Assembly: GCA_001801685.1 (NCBI GenBank)
Contig: MGYJ01000001.1
Span: forward strand, 1 to 55,213
Direction of reading: 5' to 3'
Length of the DNA stretch: 55,213 bases
Source of the DNA: Gammaproteobacteria bacterium RIFCSPHIGHO2_12_FULL_63_22
GTDB taxonomy: Bacteria; Pseudomonadota; Gammaproteobacteria; Xanthomonadales; Xanthomonadaceae
Below are positions 44,823 through 53,610 of this stretch, in pieces. Below the pieces are notes generated by a model, which saw only the letters and a list, made by a program, of their open reading frames with translations, had not been told where the DNA came from and made no database searches. Both the position numbers and the translations under genes were made by a program. How positions within the stretch are numbered: the first letter of the stretch is position 1; each line of letters starts with the position of its first letter.

Positions 44823-45734
44823 TCAGTCCTCGGGGCGGCTCAGTTTCAGGGCTTTTTCCAGCGCCGTGAACACGCGCGCCAGCTCCGCCGACATCAGCGC
44901 ATAACGCGCATCCAGCTCGGCGTTCAGCGAGTCGCGTTCGGTGTTTTCCAGCTGGTCCACCGCGCCGTCCAGGAACTTGAGCTTGCGCACGACCAGATCC
45001 TCGCCCAGCACGAAGCTGACGTGGTCGTCGAACACCAGCGCCAGCTTCGAAACCTGCTTGCCCGACTCCAGATGCTTGCGGATCTCATCGCCCAGCAATT
45101 CCTGGCGCTGGCATTTCACGATCGCCCCGCCATCCACCGGATCCTTCAACTCGCACTCGTCGCCGAGCGCAAAACCCGCGGGCAATGGCTCGCCGGCGAT
45201 CCAGCCGGTCAGCAGCGCGCGTGGCGACAACTCGGCATTGAGCGGCAGCGCCGGAAAACTACCCAGCGCGTGGCGCAATTCGGTGATGAAGCCTTCGGCC
45301 GCCTTGCGCGACGAGGTATCCACGGCGACCACGCCCTGGGCCAGGTCGATCGAGGCATTCAGGCGGCTGGGGCGGACGAAGGCGCGCGGCAGCAGTTCGT
45401 GCACCACGTCTTCCTTCAGGCGCTTGCGGGCACGACCGCCCAGCTTGCGGCCCTCGCGCTGCTCGGCCTGGGCCAGCTTGCGCTGCACCTCGTCGTTGAC
45501 GACGGACGACGGCAACAGCCGGTCTTCGCCACCCAGGGTCAGCCACAGCGCGTTCCCGACCCGGTGCGACAGGGCCGGCTGGTCGCGACCGAACGGCGAC
45601 ACGAAGCCGCGCGACATCTGCTCCAGCGGGCCGACCGGCTTCAGGGCCCACTCGGCCAGCGCGTCGTCGATGCTGTCAAAGGACTTCTTGAGGGACGGAT
45701 TGAAACGGAACAGCGTCAGGTTGCGAAAGAACAT
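44823..45734 (-). CDS. rdgC: Recombination-associated protein RdgC
   Basis: A 303-residue DNA-binding protein that forms a ring around duplex DNA and limits RecA loading. MFFRNLTLFRF at the N-terminus, GFVSPFGRD, LLPSSVVNDEV and LLPRAFVRPSRLNASID are strongly characteristic; length matches E. coli RdgC. Single gene, divergent from the DUF465 gene across 74 bp. Confidence 0.96.
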   Translation of the reverse strand: MFFRNLTLFRFNPSLKKSFDSIDDALAEWALKPVGPLEQMSRGFVSPFGRDQPALSHRVGNALWLTLGGEDRLLPSSVVNDEVQRKLAQAEQREGRKLGGRARKRLKEDVVHELLPRAFVRPSRLNASIDLAQGVVAVDTSSRKAAEGFITELRHALGSFPALPLNAELSPRALLTGWIAGEPLPAGFALGDECELKDPVDGGAIVKCQRQELLGDEIRKHLESGKQVSKLALVFDDHVSFVLGEDLVVRKLKFLDGAVDQLENTERDSLNAELDARYALMSAELARVFTALEKALKLSRPED

Positions 45735-45808
45735 TCAAAATCCACGATAAATCCAATCCCCTAGTTTACCCTCTGTCGCCGCCGCGCCCGCAGGGTTAAG
45801 CTCGATGA

Positions 45809-46018
45809 ATGGCCCAGCCGCCGGACACCGCCAAGATCACCGCACAGTTGGTCGAGCTGCGCCTCGAGCACCGCGACCTGGACGCGGCCATCGCCAAGCT
45901 CACGACCGACATGGCCGCAGACGAGCTGGCGGTCAAGCGCTTGAAGAAACGCAAGCTGCGCATCAAGGACATGGTGGCGTACCTCGAGAACCAACTCATC
46001 CCGGACCTCGATGCTTGA
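45809..46018 (+). CDS. DUF465/YdcH-family small helical protein
   Basis: A 69-residue protein. ITAQLVELRLEHRDLDAAIAKL...DELAVKRLKKRKLRIKDMV (in parts) is the typical YdcH helical hairpin: a conserved LRxEHRxLD motif and a basic LKKRKLxIKD segment. Function unknown; members are small cytoplasmic proteins. Confidence 0.9.
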   Translation: MAQPPDTAKITAQLVELRLEHRDLDAAIAKLTTDMAADELAVKRLKKRKLRIKDMVAYLENQLIPDLDA

Positions 46019-46589
46019 TTCGTCCTATCAAGAGCGGTTTACGAGATAGCGCGCGGCGCCGGGTCAGGGCATGTTCGTCCGCGTCTTGGAAAAAACGTCC
46101 TGTTTTTTACAAGCCGCCGTTCTTTGCGTCCTGCACCACTCGGACGAACATGCCCTGCCCCGACGTCGACCCAATCACGGCCGCACGTTTCAGGCTGAGA
46201 GCAAAGGCGCTCGAGCTCTCTCCTCCCGACGGGAAAAAGCCGAAGCGCGAAATCCCCTTCTCCCCCACGCCAAATCAAGGGAAGTGCACACGTGGCTTCA
46301 CCACGTGACAAGCCGCGCTTCGACAGAATAAGAACGGCCACGACGAACCCATCGCGCATTCTTTCTGACCCTGCCATTCGCCGAGACGAAGCGGAAGCCT
46401 TGTATCGGTGCCTGGTCGTGAGGACAGCAGGATAGAACTACGGATTACGTCTGGGAGCGGGGGGCGGTGTTTGCTTCGACCAAGTCGCGCGAGCGCCGAC
46501 AGGCGCGAGTGCAGCGACTCGAAGTGAATACCGACCCCTGCCTCGCCGTAACGCAAATCCGCTCGTACGCTAAACCGCTTCCAGAAGAA
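46019..46589. other. Gene-free stretch of about 570 bp
   Basis: No credible gene lies between the DUF465 gene and the 3' end of plsB. The left part holds the nested inverted repeat listed separately. A second small hairpin, CACGTGG-CTTCA-CCACGTG, lies at 46289-46307. The remainder shows no promoter, tRNA or repeat that I can recognise. It is less GC-rich than its surroundings in places. Confidence 0.7.
46061..46161. repeat. Nested inverted repeat element (about 101 bp)
   Basis: The outer arms at 46061-46081 and 46141-46161 are inverted copies (20 of 21 bases match; core CAGGGCATGTTCGTCCG). Inside, AAAAAAC-GTCCT-GTTTTTT forms a second hairpin at 46090-46108. The heptamer CGTCCTG occurs at 46096-46102 and again at 46127-46133. 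There is no coding frame. The form resembles REP/BIME-like or MITE-like dispersed elements, but copy number cannot be judged from one window. Confidence 0.75.
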
Positions 46590-49181
46590 CTAAGGAGCCG
46601 GAGAAGCGACTTTGCTGACGGCCTCGGGCGAGATCTTGGTGATGGTGTGCCGAAGCTCGCGACTGAGCACGAGCTTGGCGTCTTTTTCCCAGTTGTTCAG
46701 GCGCTCGTCGAAATCGAGTTTGCCATTCGGGCAGATCCACACGAGCTTCAGGTCGCGCAATTTTCCGATGAAGCCGCGGAACAGCGACTTGTCGAAGAAC
46801 TCCGGCGCCGCCGGGGCATACAACAGCGACAGGCGTTGCGCGGCGAGGTGGCACAGGGTTTCGAGTTCGCCGGCCGACAGGGTGCGCGGGCCGTTCTTCA
46901 CCAGCGTGGTGATGGCGATGAAGTAGCGCTCGAAAGCCTGTTGCAGGCTGTGCGCGATGGCGCGCAGGCGGAACACTTCGTCGGTCTGGCCGGGGCCGCG
47001 CGACAGGATGCCGCCGTCTTCGTCGTTGACCACGTGCAGCAGGCCTTCGGCGATGAAAAGATCCATCGTGGCATTCAGGCGCTCGGTGAATTCATCCTCG
47101 GTCCAGGGCAGGAACAACTCTTCCTGGATGAAGGGATAGATGGTGGTGCCCAGGCGCAGCATGCCCGCGCGCGACAATCGGCGGTTGTTCTGGAAGCACA
47201 GCGCGATCCAGGCCGCGGCGCTGAACAGGTGCAGGACGTTGTTGCGGAAATAGCTCTGCAACACCGCGGTCTCGCCTTCCAGGCCGAGCACGTCGCCCAG
47301 CGGATGCTTGCGCCGGGTCAGCACGTCGATCTTCTCGCCATAGGCGATGATTTCCGCGGGCTCCATCGGCGTGACGGTGACACGGTCGGAATAGGGCAGC
47401 GCGGCCAGCAGCTTCTTCGACAGCGCAAGCTGCGCCAGCAGATCGCTTTCGGCCATCGCGTGCTTGGGCGTGGACAGCAAGGCAATCGCCAGCAGATTGA
47501 TCGGGTTCACGTCGGCGGCGCGGTTGATGTTGACCTGGATGCGCTGCGCCAGTTCGTCCACCACGTCGCTGAACCAGGTCGGCTTTTCTTCCTTCATCTG
47601 GGTGCGCCACTCGGGGTCGGTCGCGGCCAGCACCTCGTCCATGCGCACCGGCTCGCCGAAGTTCACCGTCACCTTGCCGTAGTGCGAGCGCAGCACTTCC
47701 AGCACGCCGCGCAGCAGGGCCCAGATGGTTTCCTTCGCCTTGGGCTGGCCGGTGAGCTCGTCCAGGTAGCTCTTGCCCTCGATCAGTTTTTCGTAGCCGA
47801 TGTACACCGGCTGGAACACCACCGGCCGGCGCGGCGCGCGCAGGAAGGCGCGCACGGTCATCGCGATCATGCCGCCCTTGGGCGCCAGCAAACGGCCGGT
47901 GCGCGAGCGGCCACCCTCGATGAAGTACTCCAGCGAAAAACCTTCGCCGACGAGTTGCGCCACGTATTCGGAAAACACCGCGGCATACAGCGCGTTGCCG
48001 CGGATGCTGCGACGCAGGAAGAAGGCGCCGCCGCGGCGCAGCACCGAGCCGATCACCGGCAGGTTGAGGTTGTCGCCGGCGGCGATGTGCGGCGGCACGA
48101 TGCCGTGCTGGTACAGCAGGTAGCTCAGCAGCAGGTAGTCCATGTGGCTGCGATGGCAGGGCACGTAGACGATTTCGTGGCCGGGCGCGACCTGCTTGAG
48201 CTTGTCGAGGTGGTGGATGGTGACGCCGTCGTAAATGCGGTTCCAGAAACCGGTCAGCGCAAACGACAGCGACTTGACCACCGGATTGGAATAGTCGGCG
48301 GCGATTTCCCAGGCGAAACGATGGGCTTTCTTCCAGGCCTCCAGATACTCGCTGCCATCGCGGCGGGCTTGATCGGTAATTGCCTTGCGCACCGGCTCGG
48401 CATCAAGCACGCGGTCCACCAGCAGGCGGCGCGTGGAAAGATCGGGCCCGATGACCGCCGCGCGAATCTTGTGGAAGTGCGCGCGCAATACGCGCGAGGT
48501 CTTGCGCACGGTGCGTTCGTGCGGCAACTGCTCGGCCAGGATGTCGCGCACCGGAAAGCTCGGCGAGAACTGCACGACCGTGTCGCGGCCGTTCAACAGG
48601 ATGGCGAGCAGGCGACGGAAGCGGCCGACCAGCGCCCAGTGTTCCGAGAACAAGACCGAGAACCAGCCCGACTGCCTGGCCGGCGCGCGGCCGACAAAGA
48701 TCGACACCGGCACCAGTTGCACGTCCATGTCCGGCGAGATGCGATGCGACATCAGCAATCGCGACAGGCCCTGCGAGTAACTTTTTTTCTTCGTGCCTTG
48801 TGCGGCGCCACCGCCTCGGCGCGAGAGCGCGATGTAGGCGCGCTTGCGGCCGAGCGGATCGCTGGGCAGCGGCGCGAACGGCGATGGCAATCCTGCTTCG
48901 CGACAGGCGCGGTCCAGGATCAGCGCGTTGGACAGGCCGTAGTTTTCCATCACGTAGCAGACCGGCCGGTCCAGCACGAAGGGCGGCACGGTCGGTTCGC
49001 GCTTGATCTCGATCCAGGGTGCCAGCAGGCGCTCCATCAGACGGACCCACCAGGGCGGCCGGGCGAGCGTCGCTGCCACGCCGCGTGGCGGCGGGCCTGG
49101 TGGGGGCGACGCAGTCGGTGCCGGACGCGCCGGGGGCGCGGGCGTCGGCGGGTCGAGCGGCAACTCGGGCTGTTCGGTCAT
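46590..49181 (-). CDS. plsB: Glycerol-3-phosphate 1-O-acyltransferase
   Basis: An 863-residue membrane enzyme that makes lysophosphatidic acid, the first step of phospholipid synthesis. The acyltransferase motif HX4D is CHRSHMD (His343, Asp348). IEGGRSRTGRLLAPKGG supplies the glycerol-3-phosphate-binding block, and PVYIGYEKLIEGKSYLDEL is a further conserved block. A Pro-rich N-terminus (about residues 8-33) precedes the conserved region. Length is as in E. coli PlsB (807) plus about 50. Its ATG overlaps the stop of the upstream lipoprotein gene (ATGA). Confidence 0.96.
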   Translation of the reverse strand: MTEQPELPLDPPTPAPPARPAPTASPPPGPPPRGVAATLARPPWWVRLMERLLAPWIEIKREPTVPPFVLDRPVCYVMENYGLSNALILDRACREAGLPSPFAPLPSDPLGRKRAYIALSRRGGGAAQGTKKKSYSQGLSRLLMSHRISPDMDVQLVPVSIFVGRAPARQSGWFSVLFSEHWALVGRFRRLLAILLNGRDTVVQFSPSFPVRDILAEQLPHERTVRKTSRVLRAHFHKIRAAVIGPDLSTRRLLVDRVLDAEPVRKAITDQARRDGSEYLEAWKKAHRFAWEIAADYSNPVVKSLSFALTGFWNRIYDGVTIHHLDKLKQVAPGHEIVYVPCHRSHMDYLLLSYLLYQHGIVPPHIAAGDNLNLPVIGSVLRRGGAFFLRRSIRGNALYAAVFSEYVAQLVGEGFSLEYFIEGGRSRTGRLLAPKGGMIAMTVRAFLRAPRRPVVFQPVYIGYEKLIEGKSYLDELTGQPKAKETIWALLRGVLEVLRSHYGKVTVNFGEPVRMDEVLAATDPEWRTQMKEEKPTWFSDVVDELAQRIQVNINRAADVNPINLLAIALLSTPKHAMAESDLLAQLALSKKLLAALPYSDRVTVTPMEPAEIIAYGEKIDVLTRRKHPLGDVLGLEGETAVLQSYFRNNVLHLFSAAAWIALCFQNNRRLSRAGMLRLGTTIYPFIQEELFLPWTEDEFTERLNATMDLFIAEGLLHVVNDEDGGILSRGPGQTDEVFRLRAIAHSLQQAFERYFIAITTLVKNGPRTLSAGELETLCHLAAQRLSLLYAPAAPEFFDKSLFRGFIGKLRDLKLVWICPNGKLDFDERLNNWEKDAKLVLSRELRHTITKISPEAVSKVASPAP

Positions 49182-50065
49182 GGCGCGGTGGCCGGCTGGG
49201 TCGGGCCGGCGGGACTGACCAGCGCCTGTTCGGCATTGCGCACCGCGTCGGCGCTGTACCAGCGGCCGTCACGACGCAGCAGCTGCATTTCGAAGCGCAC
49301 GGTCTTGCCCAGCAAGGGATAGCTGACCTCCATGGTTGCCACGGGCCCGTCCACGGCCTTCACCCGCGCCTGCACCTGCGCCAGCGAGGCATCGGCGTCC
49401 AGGCCATAGATGCGGCCGATCTGCTTGAGGCCCTTCAGGCCGCGACCGGCTTTTTCCAGGGTCGGGATCATTTCCAGGCGGCGGCTGTCGACCAGGGTGG
49501 GCAGGTTGATGTCACGTGCGGTCTCGGTCAGCACGCCGATGGCACGACGCGCGCGGTCGCGATCGGTCACCAGCTCGGGCCGCAGCCAGTTGATCAGGGT
49601 CGAGCCCATGGCCTTGGCGTGGGCTTTCTCGGCGGCGGTCAGCTTCGGGTTGGCGGTGATCACCCCGTTCAGGAAGATGCCACCGGTGGCCTGCATCAGC
49701 GGCCACTGGGAATTGAGTTCTTCTTCGATCTTCTTCAATTTTCTGTCAAATGAGTCATAAAGTTGGGCTTCTGCGTTGGGCGCCGTCAGACGGCCCATCC
49801 ACTTCGCATAATCCTTTTGCTGGGCCGGGGTCGGCGCGGGCGCCGATGCGAGGTTGGCCTTCCAGCGCGCCTCCATCCGCTTGTGCAGGGCGGGCGGCAT
49901 CGACAGTCGGGAATAGCGGACCAGGTCATCGTCCCTGACCGCCTGGGCCAGGCCCTTCACCGCAGCCACCGGATCGCCGGGCGCCACGACTTCGCGGCGA
50001 CAGCCCGCCAGGGCGAGCAAGGCCAGCAGGGTCAGCGGTAGCCAGCGGGAAAACAGTCGCGACAT
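49178..50065 (-). CDS. Predicted lipoprotein of unknown function upstream of plsB
   Basis: A 295-residue lipoprotein with lipobox LAGC (Cys22). The mature part is mostly helical (VAAVKGLAQAVRDDDLVRYSRL..., LYDSFDRKLKKIEEELNSQW) and ends in a beta region (ATMEVSYPLLGKTVRFEMQLLRRDGRWYSAD). The last segment resembles an NTF2-like or DUF4878-type fold. It is translationally coupled to plsB, which suggests an envelope role, but no function can be assigned. Confidence 0.72.
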   Translation of the reverse strand: MSRLFSRWLPLTLLALLALAGCRREVVAPGDPVAAVKGLAQAVRDDDLVRYSRLSMPPALHKRMEARWKANLASAPAPTPAQQKDYAKWMGRLTAPNAEAQLYDSFDRKLKKIEEELNSQWPLMQATGGIFLNGVITANPKLTAAEKAHAKAMGSTLINWLRPELVTDRDRARRAIGVLTETARDINLPTLVDSRRLEMIPTLEKAGRGLKGLKQIGRIYGLDADASLAQVQARVKAVDGPVATMEVSYPLLGKTVRFEMQLLRRDGRWYSADAVRNAEQALVSPAGPTQPATAP

Positions 50066-50161
50066 CAGGGCCGGGCGGGAGGACGGTAGGCGAATTTAGC
50101 AGATTGCCTTCCCCTGCCGCCTGAGCGGCCTGGGCCAGACCGGTCGCAGGGCGCCGGCAAC

Positions 50162-51061
50162 CTAGTAGCGCAGCGCGTCGAGCTTCTGCTGGCGGCGTTC
50201 GGCCTCGGGCTGCGACCAGCTGTTGTTGAACAGGGCCGGCTCCCAGCTGCCGTAGCTGGGGTTGGGCAACACGAACCAGCGCTCGCCGACCCAGCCCAGG
50301 TAAGGCCGCACCGCCTGCTCGCGGCCGGCCGGCGTGTTGGCCACTACCGTCACCATGTCGCCGATCTGGTCGCCGAACTGCATCAGCACGCGATATTTGC
50401 GCCCGACCAGCTGGCGGCGACAGCCCTTTTCGGAGCCTTCGCTCTCGCAACCATCGACCACCATGCCCAGGCCCATGAACTGACTGGCGTCCTTCACCGG
50501 GAAGCCAGCCTTGCGCAAGTTGCCCAGGGTGGCGTCGCCGAGATCCTCGGCCCGGTTGGACAAGTAGAAGATCTTGACCCCGCGGGCGCTGGCGGCGCGG
50601 GCGAATTCCAGTGCGCCAGGCACGGGCTTGGCGGCTTCCTCCTTCACCCACTCGGCCCAGGTGGCTTCGTTGTAGGACAGGCCGTCGCGGATCAGGCGCG
50701 CCTGGTAAGGCGAGTTGTCGAGCATGGTTTCGTCCACGTCCACGATGATCGCGGGCGGCAGGCCCTTGGCGCTGTTGGCGCGGTCCTCCTTGGTCAGCGC
50801 ATCCCAGCCCGGGGTCTTGATCGCGCGATCGAGCTGCACCAGCGCGCCACGCCAGGTCTGCCCGGCGATCAGGCGGAATTCCACCGACGTCTGCATCCAG
50901 GCCACGGCATTGAGGTTGTCATTGTGAGATGCCGCCGCCTTGCCGGCGACAGTCGAACCGGCGCCGGGCTCGGCCGTGGCGTGCGCGCGCGTAGGCAAGG
51001 TGTCGCAGGACGACAGCAGGGCAATCAGCAGGGCGGCAGGCAGGAATCGAAGCAGGGCCAT
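50162..51061 (-). CDS. Acid phosphatase / 5'-nucleotidase, lipoprotein e(P4) family
   Basis: A 299-residue HAD-superfamily lipoprotein. I place the start at the ATG giving MALLRFLPAALLIALLSSC (lipobox Cys19). HAD motif I is VDVDETMLDN, motif II is in FYLSNRAED, and later LMQFGDQIGD contributes motif IV Asps. AVAWMQTSVEFRLIAGQTWRGA matches the e(P4) N-terminal region. Predicted to hydrolyse phosphomonoesters or nucleotides outside the cytoplasm. Divergent from the cyanophycinase-like gene. Confidence 0.93.
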   Translation of the reverse strand: MALLRFLPAALLIALLSSCDTLPTRAHATAEPGAGSTVAGKAAASHNDNLNAVAWMQTSVEFRLIAGQTWRGALVQLDRAIKTPGWDALTKEDRANSAKGLPPAIIVDVDETMLDNSPYQARLIRDGLSYNEATWAEWVKEEAAKPVPGALEFARAASARGVKIFYLSNRAEDLGDATLGNLRKAGFPVKDASQFMGLGMVVDGCESEGSEKGCRRQLVGRKYRVLMQFGDQIGDMVTVVANTPAGREQAVRPYLGWVGERWFVLPNPSYGSWEPALFNNSWSQPEAERRQQKLDALRY

Positions 51062-51188
51062 CGGTGCGTCCGGATCGGGTGCGGACCGGCATTGTCGCAA
51101 ACTTCGATGAAAGGACAGCGTCAGGCTTGTAGTCATTGCAGTGCCGGGTGAGACTCCGGTCACGTTCTTTCATGAAGAGGGTGCCCCG

Positions 51189-52196
51189 ATGCTGCGTCGC
51201 CTGCTGCCCACGCTGTGCCTGCTCGCCCCCTGCCTGTTCGCCCTCGCATCCCCGGCGATGGCGGGAAAGAAGCCGGCGTATACCTACGCGCGCGCAGGCA
51301 GCGCTGCCGATGTCGTTCGCGCCACCACGCCCGGCGTGGTCCTGATGGGTGGCAGCACCGATGTCGATGCGGCGTTCCAGTGGATGTGCGGCCTGGGTGG
51401 CAATGGCGATTTCCTGATCATCCGCGCCACCGGCACCGATGCCTACAACCCCTACATCCTCGACCTGTGCCCGAGTGCGAATTCGGTCGCGACGCTGATC
51501 ATCCCCAGCCTGGCGGCAGCGAATGCACCCGAAGTTGCGGCGATCATCGCCAAGGCGGAGATGGTGTGGCTTGCGGGCGGCGACCAGTCCAACTACATCA
51601 ATTTCTGGAAAGGCACGCCGGTTCAATCGACCTTGAACGCGCGCATCGCGGCGGGTGTGCCGGTCGGCGGCACCAGCGCGGGACTGAACGTGCTCACGCA
51701 GTTCGTGTACACCGCGCAGGGCAGCCAGGGCGCGACATCGAGCCAGGCGGTGGCCGACCCCTTCAATCGCTACATGACCTTCGATCGCGATTTCGCCGCG
51801 TTGCCCGTGATGCAGGGGATTATTGGTGATCCGCACTTTGCCGCGCGCGACCGCATGGGCCGCGACATCGCCTTCCTGTGCCGCGTTGCCGCGAATGGTT
51901 GGAGCGCCGCGCCGCGCGGCATCGCGGTGGATGAAATGACGGCGCTGCTGGTGGACGTCAACGGCCACGCCACTGTCGTCGGTTCGGGCCACGTGTATTT
52001 CCTGCAGGCGCCGGGCATGCCGCAGCAGTGCTCGGCGAAGAAGCCACTCACCTATCTAAACATCGCGGTCGGACGCATCAGCGCGGGCAACAGTTTCGAG
52101 GTGCCGACATGGCAGCGCTCGGGTGGCGCTGGCTACAGCGTGTCGGTGACGGCGGGCGTGCTCAGTTCGACGCAAGCGGGCGGGTCAGCTTACTGA
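51189..52196 (+). CDS. Exported cyanophycinase-like serine hydrolase (S51 family)
   Basis: A 335-residue protein with a signal peptide (start at ATG 51189, cleavage near SPAMA), so it is periplasmic or secreted. The S51 nucleophile lies in GGTSAGLN (Ser163). Other features are VVLMGGSTDVDAAF, LAGGDQSNYINFW and GIAVDEMTALLVDVNGHATVVGSG. Classical cyanophycinases split the Arg-Asp polymer cyanophycin; secreted ones would attack external polymer. No cyanophycin synthetase is in the window. Other S51 peptidase activities are possible. Confidence 0.85.
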   Translation: MLRRLLPTLCLLAPCLFALASPAMAGKKPAYTYARAGSAADVVRATTPGVVLMGGSTDVDAAFQWMCGLGGNGDFLIIRATGTDAYNPYILDLCPSANSVATLIIPSLAAANAPEVAAIIAKAEMVWLAGGDQSNYINFWKGTPVQSTLNARIAAGVPVGGTSAGLNVLTQFVYTAQGSQGATSSQAVADPFNRYMTFDRDFAALPVMQGIIGDPHFAARDRMGRDIAFLCRVAANGWSAAPRGIAVDEMTALLVDVNGHATVVGSGHVYFLQAPGMPQQCSAKKPLTYLNIAVGRISAGNSFEVPTWQRSGGAGYSVSVTAGVLSSTQAGGSAY

Positions 52197-52302
52197 ACGG
52201 ATCGACGGGCGCCGGCGGCGGCGCAGCCAGCGCCGTGGCCGCAATTCCACTTGACCGGCGTGTATTGAGGGGACAGGCGCATCCGGCGTCCGGGAGTAGG
52301 GC

Positions 52303-53589
52303 GTGGGCGCACACAGCTGGCGGTTCGGCGCGATGGCGCTTTTGTTGGCAGGGTCGATGCAGGTGGCACAAGCGCAGTCAACGGATGGCTACCATGCCAT
52401 CCAGGTGTTCCCGATCGTGGTTGACAGCGCCAGCTTCGCGCAGCGCTTCCACTTCCGGGCCACCTATACCTGGGACCCGACCGAGGTCCTGGTCAAGTTC
52501 TATCCGGCGCAAGGAACCGCGCAGCCGCTGCCGCTGACTTGTCCCAGTTTCACCCTGTTGGACCTGGGCGAACGTCGCTTCTCCAGCTTGCGCGAACTGT
52601 GTCCCGACCTCGTGCCGGGAACCGCCTTCGGCACGCTGGTCGTGCGCACGGAATCGGGCCAGTCGTTTGCCGGCTTCTCGCGAGTCAGCAATCCAGCTGG
52701 CAACGGCTTTTCGGTCGAGTCGTTTCCAGCCAACACCTTCACCGCTGCCGTCAGCGCCGTGACTGGCCTGCGCCGGCTCGCCGCACAGTCTGGCTCGCCG
52801 GCCTTCCAGAGCAATTGCTTCATCGGCAACCTGGCCGAGCTCTCGCCGACGGGTACCCCGGTCGCCACCCAGGTGTTCGTCTCGCTCAACGATGCCAGTG
52901 GCATGCTGCTCGGCCAGACCCAGGTCGAGGTGAAACCTGGCGAGCTGATTCGACTGCTTGACGTGTTCGCCGCGGCGGGCGTGCCGAACGGCGACAGGGA
53001 CGACACGGTTGCGAACTTCGAATCCTTCGGCCCGAGCACGGGGCTGATGACCTTTTGCACCGTGCAGGACAACACGAGCTTTGGTGCCGATTTCCGCATC
53101 GGCAAACAGGAGTTGGGATTCGGCGGGATTCCAGGAGCCCAGGACGAAGGCGCCATGCGCTGGACCTTCAATGACGCCGAGGAAGCGATCGACAACGAGG
53201 TGTCCGGCGCGCCCTTGGCGATTCCGGCCGGCGCCTCGCGCAACATCCACCTGTTCTATTTCCGCCATCCAGACGTCATCAGCTGCGGCCTGCTGGACGA
53301 CGACCTCAGCGAGATCAACCAAAGCTACGGATTGGAAATGCGCCTGCGCGTGCACGATGACGATGGCTGGCGCGTGCTGGCCGGCGGCAACGACGTCGTC
53401 CAGTTCGCCAACCTCTACCTGGGTGACAAGGCGCGGCACGGCTCGGGCGCCAACACCACTTACCATCTCGAGGTCGAGAGCAACGGCCAGAACGTGGGCG
53501 CGATCCGGCCCTACTTGCTGGCCTGCACCAGCGGCAGCGGGCACAGCAAGGGCGAACTGTTTCGGAAAGGCTTGGGCACGAGCTTCTGA
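52303..53589 (+). CDS. Secreted protein of unknown function
   Basis: A 428-residue exported protein. I prefer the GTG at 52303 (preceded by GGGAG) to the ATG at 52333, which has no ribosome-binding site; both give a signal peptide ending AQAQS. The mature part is predominantly beta, with repeats of short strands (FHFRATYTWDPTEVLVKFYP, TQVFVSLNDASGMLLGQTQVEV given in parts) and six cysteines spaced through it. It may form Ig-like domains. I recognise no family. It is 106 bp downstream of the cyanophycinase-like gene. Confidence 0.7.
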   Translation: MGAHSWRFGAMALLLAGSMQVAQAQSTDGYHAIQVFPIVVDSASFAQRFHFRATYTWDPTEVLVKFYPAQGTAQPLPLTCPSFTLLDLGERRFSSLRELCPDLVPGTAFGTLVVRTESGQSFAGFSRVSNPAGNGFSVESFPANTFTAAVSAVTGLRRLAAQSGSPAFQSNCFIGNLAELSPTGTPVATQVFVSLNDASGMLLGQTQVEVKPGELIRLLDVFAAAGVPNGDRDDTVANFESFGPSTGLMTFCTVQDNTSFGADFRIGKQELGFGGIPGAQDEGAMRWTFNDAEEAIDNEVSGAPLAIPAGASRNIHLFYFRHPDVISCGLLDDDLSEINQSYGLEMRLRVHDDDGWRVLAGGNDVVQFANLYLGDKARHGSGANTTYHLEVESNGQNVGAIRPYLLACTSGSGHSKGELFRKGLGTSF

Positions 53590-53610
53590 CCGGGTGCGCG
53601 AGGGCCGGGA

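Noticed and set aside
46467-49322. Very long open frame on the plus strand across plsB
   Set aside because: It is antisense to plsB, which has all family motifs. Long antisense frames are expected in GC-rich DNA, and the translated sequence is rich in Arg, Gln and His with no recognisable domains.
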